From the NCBI GenBank assembly GCA_002308955.1, contig DBWJ01000021.1:1-25645 (forward strand): 25,645 nt of DNA. Reading direction: 5' to 3'. This document shows, piece after piece, positions 15,188 to 22,591 of the stretch. The notes beneath the pieces were generated by a model. The model did no database searches. It saw only the letters and a program-made list of their open reading frames with translations, and was not told where the DNA came from. Position 1 is the stretch's first letter, and each line of letters opens with the position of its first letter. The position numbers and the translations under genes are program-made. The stretch is from Lachnoclostridium sp. UBA1241. Its GTDB lineage: Bacteria > Bacillota > Clostridia > Lachnospirales > Lachnospiraceae.

Positions 15188-15934
15188 ATGCATTACCGGG
15201 TCTTAATTGTGGATGACGAAATCGAGCTGGCGAAATCCACCGCCGAATACATGGAAATGTTTGACATCAAAACGGCATATGTGGACAGTGCCGCTTCCTG
15301 CTATGCTTTCTTTGCGGAAAATGACACGGAGCTGATTCTTCTCGACATCAACCTGAAGGACGGCTCGGGTTTCTCCGTATGCCGCAAACTCCGGGAGGAG
15401 TACCGGCTGCCGATTCTCTTCATAAGCGCCCGCCAGAGCGATGACGACGTGCTTGCCGCGTTAAGCATCGGTGGCGACGATTACATCAAAAAGCCCTACA
15501 GCCTTTCGGTGCTTCTTGCGAAGGTCAAGGTCAATCTGAAACGTGTGGCGGAGCTGCGCGCGGCCGAACAGAGCACGGCTGGTACGGGTACGGCAGGTCC
15601 GGACGCAGGAAGGCAGACCGCCCCGCAGGATGCCGCAAGCAGCGAGCTTTCACTTGATTCCGCCACGATGTCCGCAATCCGCCGCGGGAAGCGTGTGCCC
15701 TTAAAAGCGAAGGAATTCTCGCTTCTTTCCTGCCTCTATGAGCACCGGAACACGATTGTCACGAAGGAAGACCTGTTCCGAGAGGTTTGGGGCGACGCCT
15801 TCTACACCGACGGCACGCTGAACGTACACATAAGAAAGCTTCGCGAGAAGCTTGAGGATAACCCGAATGAGCCGGAGCTGATCAAGACCATCTGGGGTAC
15901 CGGCTACATTCTTTCATTGGAGGACGGCAAATGA
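15188..15934 (+). CDS. OmpR/PhoB-family response regulator
   Basis: The 248-residue protein has a receiver domain with the acid pair Asp9-Asp10, phosphoacceptor Asp53 (LLLDINLKDG), Ser80 (LFISAR) and Lys102 (IKKP). A Gly/Ala/Thr-rich linker at about 125-150 leads to a winged-helix DNA-binding domain at about 155-245 (LKAKEFSLLSCLYEH, NVHIRKLREKLE, IKTIWGTGYIL). All phosphotransfer residues are intact. It is phosphorylated by the kinase, whose ATG overlaps its TGA stop by the ATGA arrangement. Regulators of this family often control a neighbouring FtsX-type ABC transporter, here the one ending at 13287. The ABC promoter lacks a -35 box, which fits activation, but the link is inference. Confidence 0.95.
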   Translation: MHYRVLIVDDEIELAKSTAEYMEMFDIKTAYVDSAASCYAFFAENDTELILLDINLKDGSGFSVCRKLREEYRLPILFISARQSDDDVLAALSIGGDDYIKKPYSLSVLLAKVKVNLKRVAELRAAEQSTAGTGTAGPDAGRQTAPQDAASSELSLDSATMSAIRRGKRVPLKAKEFSLLSCLYEHRNTIVTKEDLFREVWGDAFYTDGTLNVHIRKLREKLEDNPNEPELIKTIWGTGYILSLEDGK

Positions 15935-17226
15935 AACAGCTGCGTACATTGTTCATCGGCTTCCTTCTTCTGATGGGCGTGCTGTATCTTGTCATCGGCT
16001 ATTTCGCGGGAGGCCTTAAGTATGATCAGCGCGACATGGTGGACTATAACGATAAGATTTACCGCATCACGGAGGATTACCTTTCCGGAAAGAGCGCGGC
16101 GGAGATTGAGAAGACCTATGACTGTCGGCTGCTTTTGAACGGTTCTTCGGACAGTGCAGAGCTCATTAAGCTGCAGTCCGCGCGGGCGCTCGTGATGGAT
16201 TTTGCGCCGGAGGGAACCGTGATCGGAAAGGTCTGCTGGAACGATTCCGAAGGATTGTACGACAACAGTAGAAAGGCGACAATAAAGACACTTCAGCTGT
16301 TCTGGCTGATTCTTCTCATCACCGGATCCGTGCTGCTTCTTGCCGTGGATTATTACCTGATACGCCCGTCGCGGGAGCTTCGGAATTACGCCGGAGAAAT
16401 CGCCAAAGGCAATCTTGACGTAAAGCTTCCGATCCGGAAACATAACCCGTTCGGAAATTTCGCCGAAGGGTTCGATCTGATGCGAGAGGAGCTCCGGAAC
16501 GCGAAGGAGCGCGAAGCCGCGGCGGAGATCGCCAAGAAGGAACTCGTTGCCGAGCTCGCCCATGACATCAAAACGCCGGTAGCGACCATCATCGCGACCT
16601 GCGAAGTGCTTTCCGCTAAGGCTCAGCGGCGCCTTGACGCCAATCCCGACGACGAGGAAACGAAGGACGTTCTCGAAAAATCTGACGTCATCGCTCACAA
16701 GGCGGAAACCATCCACAGCCTGATGGACAACGTCTTTCAGACGACGCTCGAGGAACTCTCAAGGATCGAGGTCAACCCCAGGGAGGAGAGCACCGAAACC
16801 ATCGAATCGTATTTCCGTAATCTGAAGAATTACGGTAAGATAATTGTTGAAAACCGCATCCCGCAATGCCTTGTATATATGGACAGGCTGCGGATGGAGC
16901 AGGTTATCGACAACCTGGTCGGCAACTCGAAGAAGTACGCGAATACCGACATCCGCGTCAGCTTCGACGAGGTGGAGACAGCGTCCGGTGACGGCGCATC
17001 GATGACATTTGTCCGAATCCGCGTAAGCGACAGCGGCCCGGGCGTGCCGGAGGAAGAGCTTCCGCTCATCACCGAGAAGTATTACCGCGGCTCCTCGGTC
17101 AAGGACAAAGCCGGCTTCGGGCTCGGTCTGTACCTTGTAAAGACCTATATGGAACGGCAGGGCGGCGGCATGGAGTGCTATAACAATGACGGGTTTACCG
17201 TTGAACTGTATCTGAAGAAGGTGTGA
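15931..17226 (+). CDS. Membrane sensor histidine kinase
   Basis: The 431-residue protein has TM1 (about 5-25), an extracytoplasmic domain of about 95 residues, TM2 (about 122-143), a HAMP-like linker, then a HisKA domain with phosphoacceptor His211 (ELAHDIKTP) and an HATPase domain with N-box EQVIDNLVGNSKKYA, G1 VSDSGPGVPE and G2 FGLGLYLVK. All catalytic boxes are present. Its start overlaps the response-regulator stop. The last 12 codons are repeated twice more just beyond the stop as 37-bp units. The extracellular domain has no known ligand-binding motif that I can name. Confidence 0.95.
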   Translation: MKQLRTLFIGFLLLMGVLYLVIGYFAGGLKYDQRDMVDYNDKIYRITEDYLSGKSAAEIEKTYDCRLLLNGSSDSAELIKLQSARALVMDFAPEGTVIGKVCWNDSEGLYDNSRKATIKTLQLFWLILLITGSVLLLAVDYYLIRPSRELRNYAGEIAKGNLDVKLPIRKHNPFGNFAEGFDLMREELRNAKEREAAAEIAKKELVAELAHDIKTPVATIIATCEVLSAKAQRRLDANPDDEETKDVLEKSDVIAHKAETIHSLMDNVFQTTLEELSRIEVNPREESTETIESYFRNLKNYGKIIVENRIPQCLVYMDRLRMEQVIDNLVGNSKKYANTDIRVSFDEVETASGDGASMTFVRIRVSDSGPGVPEEELPLITEKYYRGSSVKDKAGFGLGLYLVKTYMERQGGGMECYNNDGFTVELYLKKV

Positions 17227-17319
17227 CGGGTTTACCGTCGAGTTATATTTGAAAAAAGTTTGACGGATTTGCCGTCGAATTTCATCTGAAATGGCATTGA
17301 CGGATTCTGCGTTGTTTGG
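17188..17319 (+). repeat. Tandem 37-bp copies of the kinase gene 3' end
   Basis: Copies lie at 17188-17224 (end of the gene), 17225-17261, 17262-17298 and, partly, 17299-17319. Each starts GACGG and ends with the T of the next TGA, so each unit codes 12 residues and then a stop. Copies 1 and 2 both encode DGFTVELYLKKV; they differ at 8 bases in 7 codons, all synonymous. Copy 3 encodes DGFAVEFHLKWH. Copy 4 diverges after about eight bases and becomes the left arm of the terminator. The 37-bp period puts each copy in a new frame relative to the kinase, so extra copies are not read as a longer kinase. Confidence 0.9.
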
Positions 17320-17330
17320 AATCCGTTTTT
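17300..17330 (+). terminator. Terminator of the two-component operon
   Basis: ACGGATTC (17300-17307) pairs with GAATCCGT (17319-17326), followed by T residues to 17330. The left arm is part of the fourth decayed repeat copy. Confidence 0.75.
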
Positions 17331-17340
17331 GTGCTAAAAT
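17312..17340 (+). promoter_or_regulatory. Promoter of the FIST-EAL gene
   Basis: TTGTTT (17312-17317) is followed after 17 bases by TAAAAT (17335-17340), with TGC as an extended -10. It overlaps the preceding terminator. The start would be near 17347. Confidence 0.6.
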
Positions 17341-17362
17341 GAAAGAGCAATGCACCGCGCAG

Positions 17363-17386
17363 GTCATAAGGAAAAATCCTTATGAC
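17363..17386 (+). promoter_or_regulatory. Perfect leader inverted repeat
   Basis: GTCATAAGG (17363-17371) and CCTTATGAC (17378-17386) form a perfect 9-bp palindrome with a 6-base spacer. It lies in the predicted leader, just before the SD (AAGGAGG). It may be an operator or a translation-controlling RNA hairpin; no T-run follows, so it is not a terminator. Confidence 0.55.
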
Positions 17387-17407
17387 ACATCGCAGAAAGG
17401 AGGCCGT

Positions 17408-20023
17408 ATGTTTACCTGGAATTATTCGTACATATCCCGCGCAAGACTGGAGACGGACTTATCGCAGATTGATACCGAACAGGGCGAAGGCGACGTTCTG
17501 GTCCGGATTCATACGACCATCCATCTCGCGGAGGAAGCGGTGGAACTGGCCCGCTTTATCAAAAATCTGATCCCGCGGGCGAAGATTATCGGAACCAGTA
17601 CTTCGGCCGCCATTAACCGCGGCAAGCTTACCATGAACCAGTGTGTCATTTCGGTCACCGTGACACAGTCGGCGAGCATCTGCTCAATGATGCTTCCGAC
17701 GATTGATGCGGCGACCGGCATACCGCTTTCCGTTGACGGGGTATGTGATATCGCAAAACCTTCCGTGATGCAGCCCGGAATGAAGATTCTCTTCGCATTT
17801 CTCGCCGGGCGGTTTTACAACTTTGAGCGGATGGTAGACCGGGTCAACACGTGCGCGCCCGGCACCCGCATGATCGGCGGAATCGTGAATTATTCAGATA
17901 TCGGAAGACAGAAGGAGTCGGAAGGGGGCTTTGTTTTCGACGAGAACGGGTACTCGAAGCAGGGGCTTCTCTTGTGCTCCCTGGCCGGCGGGGAACTGGC
18001 GGCGGTAACCGACTACGCGACGGGAGCGCAGGCAATCGGGGATTCCTATCCGATTACCGATGCCTTCGGCAGCTGCATATTAAAACTCGGCGAAGTCGAC
18101 GCGGCGAAGGAGTACCGCTCCGGCGTCGGCAACGCGCTTCGGAGGCACCCCGAGCTTGCAAACCTGTTCCCGCTTGTTTACGCGGACGAGGAGGATATCC
18201 CCGTCCCGATTACCTATGCGGAAGGAAAGACGCTCGCGGAGCTGTTTCCTCCGGAAAGTCCCGCCTATCGCGAAGCCTACGCTGCACGCCCGGACATTGA
18301 TGCCGGAGTTCGGCGCGAGAGACTTCTTACAAACCATAACGTTACCGTCGGGCGAAGTCTTCGGCGTGCATTTATCTATGACCGGAAGATTATCGCCGAC
18401 AACCGCGCAATGTTCCGCCGCATCGAGAATTTCGAAAAGGCGCAGACCATTACGGGCTACCTTGCCTCGGCGCGTTCAGGCATCTACTCAAATTGCGCCA
18501 AATGGGAACTCTCCGTTTACGAAAACTCCAATATGTGCGGGTGCGTAACGGAAGGGGAAATCGTGTGGAAGAACGGCCGCAACGTGCTTGCGGACTGTGC
18601 CTTCACCGTTGCCGCCTTCGGCGAGGAGCCGATGACGCAGGAGTGCAATCCGTACGCATTTTCCCATACCGATTCGCTTGCTGCGGACAACCAGGCACTG
18701 TTAAGTTATCTGTTGGAGATGGAGACAAGAATCGAGAAGAGACCTTCGGGCGCCGGCGCGGCCGCGGGACTTAAGCAGTTCGTTCGGGACTGCGAGCTCA
18801 AGCTTCTCTACTCCGAGCAGGAGGATATTCCGAACGAAGCCGCCATGAATATGGACATGAAGCTTCACGGATATGACCGGATCTGCATCATTCGCGTGCC
18901 GGACACGTCCGGGATGCGTGTCGTTTTCGACGAGGATCTGATTGCCCTTACCGCCAGAAGCTTTATCAGCCGGTGCGCGGATTTTGCGGCAAAGCATTAT
19001 TACAAAGCTTACCGGCTCGACACCTGGCAGGTTGCTGTTGCCGCGCCGTCCTACACCTGTTCCCTGAGTACCATGCAAAAGCATATGGAACAGCTGCAGA
19101 AGAGCCTTTTCATGTCTTCCGGCGGACTGATTGCCATCGTTCCGATTTTCTGCCTTATTAACGGCGCCACGGTGGAGAATCTGCGGCAGGTTTATTATTC
19201 CGCCGCCATTGAAATGTCGCATAAGAATACGCAGTTTTATGTCTGTGACGCGGTCAATTACCAGTCTGACGAAGAGAGCATAAGAAAGCGTTACCGCATG
19301 ATTAACGTAATCAATTATGCGATTGCGCATGATGCGGTAATTCCGTATTATCAGGGCATCCATGACAATGCGACGGGGACGATTCATCATTACGAATCCC
19401 TGATGCGGATCATGGATGAAGAGGGAAATGTGTATACGCCGTACCATTTTCTGGATATTGCGCGCTCCTACGGACTGCTGTATGACTCTCTGTCCATGAT
19501 TATGGTCCGTAAGGTGTTTGAAAAGTTCAAAAACAACCCGGATATCAGTGTCAGCATCAATCTTTCGGTGCGCGACATCAAGAACCGGGAGATGCTTGAT
19601 TATATCTATGACACGCTGTCGGTTGCGGATTACCCGCAGAATTTCATTTTCGAGATTCTTGAGAATGAGGAAGTCGACGCTTATGAGCTGATTGAGGATT
19701 TCGTTGACCGGGTTCATCAGCTCGGCGGACTGGTTTCGATCGATGACTTCGGAAGCGGCTACTCCAACCTGCAGCATATCATCAGCATTCACGCCGACTA
19801 CATCAAAATCGACGGCTCCATTGTAAGGCAGTGTTTTGAAAACCCGGAGGCAGAGAATCTGATTACCCTCATCATGGGCTGGAAACAGCTGAGCGGACAG
19901 AGGCTTCGGGTTGTGGCGGAATTTGTGGAGAATCCTGAGATTCAGTACGTTCTGCTCCGTTACGGGGTGGATTTCTCGCAGGGATATCTGTTTGCAGAGC
20001 CGGAGCGGGATATTACGGTGTGA
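17408..20023 (+). CDS. FIST domain, degenerate GGDEF and EAL phosphodiesterase
   Basis: The 871-residue protein lacks TM segments. A FIST sensor (N and C parts) spans about 30-410. Residues about 490-620 look like a GGDEF fold with RLDTW at the GGDEF motif position (536-540), so it cannot make c-di-GMP. An EAL domain spans about 640-865 with catalytic positions retained: Glu663 (YESLMRI, the EAL position), Asn718, Glu749, Asp779-Asp780 (IDDFGSG), Lys800, Glu838 and Gln858 (FSQGY). It should therefore degrade c-di-GMP to pGpG under control of the FIST ligand, possibly a small metabolite such as an amino acid. ATG 17408 was chosen for its AAGGAGG SD 8 bases upstream. The gene has its own promoter, and 86 bp separate it from the next gene. 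Confidence 0.93.
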   Translation: MFTWNYSYISRARLETDLSQIDTEQGEGDVLVRIHTTIHLAEEAVELARFIKNLIPRAKIIGTSTSAAINRGKLTMNQCVISVTVTQSASICSMMLPTIDAATGIPLSVDGVCDIAKPSVMQPGMKILFAFLAGRFYNFERMVDRVNTCAPGTRMIGGIVNYSDIGRQKESEGGFVFDENGYSKQGLLLCSLAGGELAAVTDYATGAQAIGDSYPITDAFGSCILKLGEVDAAKEYRSGVGNALRRHPELANLFPLVYADEEDIPVPITYAEGKTLAELFPPESPAYREAYAARPDIDAGVRRERLLTNHNVTVGRSLRRAFIYDRKIIADNRAMFRRIENFEKAQTITGYLASARSGIYSNCAKWELSVYENSNMCGCVTEGEIVWKNGRNVLADCAFTVAAFGEEPMTQECNPYAFSHTDSLAADNQALLSYLLEMETRIEKRPSGAGAAAGLKQFVRDCELKLLYSEQEDIPNEAAMNMDMKLHGYDRICIIRVPDTSGMRVVFDEDLIALTARSFISRCADFAAKHYYKAYRLDTWQVAVAAPSYTCSLSTMQKHMEQLQKSLFMSSGGLIAIVPIFCLINGATVENLRQVYYSAAIEMSHKNTQFYVCDAVNYQSDEESIRKRYRMINVINYAIAHDAVIPYYQGIHDNATGTIHHYESLMRIMDEEGNVYTPYHFLDIARSYGLLYDSLSMIMVRKVFEKFKNNPDISVSINLSVRDIKNREMLDYIYDTLSVADYPQNFIFEILENEEVDAYELIEDFVDRVHQLGGLVSIDDFGSGYSNLQHIISIHADYIKIDGSIVRQCFENPEAENLITLIMGWKQLSGQRLRVVAEFVENPEIQYVLLRYGVDFSQGYLFAEPERDITV

Positions 20024-20031
20024 CAGCACGG

Positions 20032-20094
20032 CGGCAAATGGCATAGCGGTATGGCATTTGCCGGAGAGGGCAGTGCCGTGTGGCATTTGCCGGA
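20032..20094. repeat. Palindrome and direct repeat with GCATTTGCCG motif
   Basis: CGGCAAATG (20032-20040) and CATTTGCCG (20055-20063) form a palindrome. TGGCATTTGCCGGA occurs directly repeated at 20052-20065 and 20081-20094, the second just before the SD of the next gene. The core GCATTTGCCG is also found at 9983-9992 and, on the minus strand, at 7167-7176 and 7567-7576, the last within a gene. Confidence 0.6.
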
Positions 20095-20109
20095 TAAAAG
20101 GAGGCAATC

Positions 20110-21870
20110 ATGGACAGATTCACGGAAGAGCGGAAGACAATCGGACTCATCATTGAAGACCTTGCCATTGACTACGCGAAGGAAATTATCCGGAGCGTGC
20201 AGCTTGCAACCGCGGCGTTTCCGAATCTTCGGCTTCTGGTGCTGCCGGGGCTTCATGAGCAGTTAGAGTACGGGAAGACAAGCAGCTTCTACGATACCCG
20301 CGTCCATAACATGATTTACGGACTCGAGGAGATTGTCAAAATCGACGGCCTGCTTCTGACGCTTCCGAATATCAGCGGCGTAAGCGGCGGCAGCATATTC
20401 GACGACGCTTTCTCCAACTACGCGCGCGTTCCGCGGGTGTTCATCTCAACGGCGGTGACGGACGGCGTTACGGTACGGTACGACAATGAAAAGGGAATCC
20501 GCGAAGCGGTCAATTACCTGGTTAACGTGAAGGGCCTTCGGAAGTTTGTCATGCTCGGCGGCCGCGATGACAATGCGGATGCGCAGGACCGTAAGGAGGT
20601 CTACCAGAAGTGTCTTGCGGAGAAGCATATCGAATTCACGGAAGACATGTACGAGAAAACGGATATGTCCATTGACGCGTTAGCGGAAGCGGAGCGCCTG
20701 ATGAAACGGAATCCCGATGCGGAGGCAGTCTTCTGTGTCAACGACCAGGTTGCGGTTCCGCTGTACAGTGTGCTTAAGGAGCTCGGAATGAAGCCCGGCA
20801 GGGACATTCAGGTCTTCGGATTTGATAACACGAAATTCTCCGGAACGATGCTTCCGCCGCTTGCGTCCATCGGCGCCGACGGAATGACGCTCGGGGAGAA
20901 GGCCGTTGAGATGCTTCTTCGGATGATGAAGGGCGAGAAGGTGGAGTCGGCGATTCTTCCGACCAAACTTTTCGGCAAGGAATCGTTAGAGTACGCGATG
21001 TACGAATACACGACGATGGAAATGCTGCGGATTGACGAGACTTTCGTCTACCGCATGTTCGACGACTGCTTCTACCGGTACCGGAGTGAAGTGCACGACC
21101 GTGAGGAAGTGGACCTTCGGAGGCTTTTCTACGAATTCATAACGAGAATGCTCCGGGCCATGATCTCGAGTTCCATGTCGCCGGAGGAGTTCAATGAAGT
21201 CCGCCGTCTGATTGACATCTTCTTTTCAAACGGCGCGATGCGGTATACGGATCCGGCCCATATGGTGCGCTGCATCGAGCGGCTGCAGAACGGAATGAAC
21301 AAATCCCAGAAGACTCCTCTTTCAAATGTGATGACGAACCGCTGCTTTTCCTACATGAAGGACCGCGCAATCGTTTCCATGGCGGCCGATGCCAACCGCT
21401 TCGACGCGAACCTCAAGGTGGAGCGCGAGCGCATCCGGAATTTCTTCGTGTGCGGTACCCAGTTTGACGGCGGAAACACCGTCACGGAAGAAACGATAAT
21501 CCGTAACATCGATAAACTGAGTTTCTCGAACGCCGCTCTGTATCTTTTCGAGAAACCGGTTCCGGTTCCTCCGGAAGGAGCTATCACATTTCCCGAGACG
21601 GCGCGCCTTGTGTGCGTTGTGAAGGATGGGGAATTACGCGTGTTATCGCCGGAGCGCAGAGCCTGCAGACTCGATGCGATGCTTGAGCGGACCGAACTGC
21701 CGAAATGCGGCGCATATATAGCATCTTTGGTGTTCTACGGCAGTAGAATATATGGCGTTCTGATTACCGAAGTAACCGGAACGGTGGCGGACCGCGGCGA
21801 ATTTGTCGCGAAGCAGCTCGCGCAGATTTTGTACATCAATGAGATGAATCATAAGTCAGATAAAGAATAG
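20110..21870 (+). CDS. LacI-type ligand-binding protein without DNA-binding domain
   Basis: The 586-residue protein has an N-terminal periplasmic-binding-protein-like domain (about 10-285) of the LacI/Peripla_BP_3 type (VFCVNDQVAVPLYSVLKELG, DIQVFGFDNTKFS). It has no signal peptide, so it stays cytoplasmic, and no helix-turn-helix precedes the domain. Residues about 300-586 are an uncharacterised region, partly helical, ending in a GAF-like portion. This layout resembles the sensor part of LacI-GGDEF proteins of Lachnospiraceae, but no GGDEF motif follows. The ATG follows AAAAGGAGG at 20097-20105. The preceding gene is the FIST-EAL protein in the same direction; the 86-base gap holds no terminator, so they may be cotranscribed. 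It may pass a sugar or metabolite signal to the c-di-GMP network by protein contact, but this is not shown. Confidence 0.8.
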   Translation: MDRFTEERKTIGLIIEDLAIDYAKEIIRSVQLATAAFPNLRLLVLPGLHEQLEYGKTSSFYDTRVHNMIYGLEEIVKIDGLLLTLPNISGVSGGSIFDDAFSNYARVPRVFISTAVTDGVTVRYDNEKGIREAVNYLVNVKGLRKFVMLGGRDDNADAQDRKEVYQKCLAEKHIEFTEDMYEKTDMSIDALAEAERLMKRNPDAEAVFCVNDQVAVPLYSVLKELGMKPGRDIQVFGFDNTKFSGTMLPPLASIGADGMTLGEKAVEMLLRMMKGEKVESAILPTKLFGKESLEYAMYEYTTMEMLRIDETFVYRMFDDCFYRYRSEVHDREEVDLRRLFYEFITRMLRAMISSSMSPEEFNEVRRLIDIFFSNGAMRYTDPAHMVRCIERLQNGMNKSQKTPLSNVMTNRCFSYMKDRAIVSMAADANRFDANLKVERERIRNFFVCGTQFDGGNTVTEETIIRNIDKLSFSNAALYLFEKPVPVPPEGAITFPETARLVCVVKDGELRVLSPERRACRLDAMLERTELPKCGAYIASLVFYGSRIYGVLITEVTGTVADRGEFVAKQLAQILYINEMNHKSDKE

Positions 21871-21928
21871 AAAGTGTCAGACGGCCTTGTGAAAACGCGA
21901 GGCATAATATTAAATACGGAGGCGGAAA

Positions 21929-22495
21929 ATGGCAAAGCAGAATTGGAAGCCCGGCAACATGCTCTACCCGGTGCCGGTCGTAATGGTAAGCACAAAAAAG
22001 AAAGGAAAGAACGAGCGGCCGAATATCGTAACGGTTGCCTGGGCGGGAACCATCTGTTCCGACCCCGTGATGCTTTCGATTTCGGTTCGTCCGGAGCGTT
22101 ACTCGCACGAAATCATCGAGGAGACCGGCGAGTTCGTGGTCAATCTCGTGACCGAAGAGCTGACGGAGAGCTGTGACTGGTGCGGTGTCCGTTCCGGACG
22201 CAAGTTCGACAAATTCCGCGAGCGGAAGCTCACCGAGTACTATTCCGAATACATGGAGACGCCCGCAATCGCGGAAAGCCCGGTCAACCTGTACTGTAAG
22301 GTTGTGAAGACGGAACGTCTCGGCGCGCATGATATGTACCTTGCGGAGATCGTCGGCGTTACCGTTGATGACCGCTATATGGACGAAGAAGGAAAGTTCG
22401 ACCTTGAAAAGGCAGGCCTTGTGGCATATTCCCACGGCGTGTACCACGCGCTCGGAGCAAAGCTCGGAACCTTCGGGTTCTCGGTGAAGAAATAA
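21929..22495 (+). CDS. Flavin reductase-like FMN-binding protein (flavoredoxin type)
   Basis: The 188-residue protein matches the flavin-reductase-like domain: PVVMVSTKKKGKNERPNIVTVAWAG followed by DPVMLSISVRPERYSHEII and GEFVVNLVTEEL. It ends VYHALGAKLGTFGFSVKK. Members bind FMN and serve as flavin reductases or electron carriers. The ATG follows ACGGAGGCGG. A hairpin terminator follows. No neighbour points to a particular role. Confidence 0.9.
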   Translation: MAKQNWKPGNMLYPVPVVMVSTKKKGKNERPNIVTVAWAGTICSDPVMLSISVRPERYSHEIIEETGEFVVNLVTEELTESCDWCGVRSGRKFDKFRERKLTEYYSEYMETPAIAESPVNLYCKVVKTERLGAHDMYLAEIVGVTVDDRYMDEEGKFDLEKAGLVAYSHGVYHALGAKLGTFGFSVKK

Positions 22496-22535
22496 AAGCG
22501 GGACTTTAGGTCCCTACGAAAAGAAAAGAAAAATC

Positions 22536-22563
22536 CGAAAAGCCGGCTTCGTCCGGCTTTTCG
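22536..22563. terminator. Hairpin terminator after the flavin reductase gene
   Basis: CGAAAAGCCGG (22536-22546) pairs with CCGGCTTTTCG (22553-22563) around CTTCGT. The T-run is inside the stem, so it could function in either direction; termination may be moderate. Confidence 0.65.
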
Positions 22564-22591
22564 TAAATCGCGCGCAGAAAAGAGGATAACT

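Noticed and set aside
17225..17298. Extra repeat copies as extensions of the kinase
   Set aside because: Each copy is closed by TGA and shifted by one base, so no read-through in one frame is possible.
17188..17319. CRISPR-like array
   Set aside because: The 37-bp units are contiguous without spacers and match the kinase C-terminus.
18701..20107. 468-codon minus-strand frame opposite the FIST-EAL gene
   Set aside because: Antisense to conserved EAL sequence, with no domain of its own and His/Arg-rich composition typical of a shadow.
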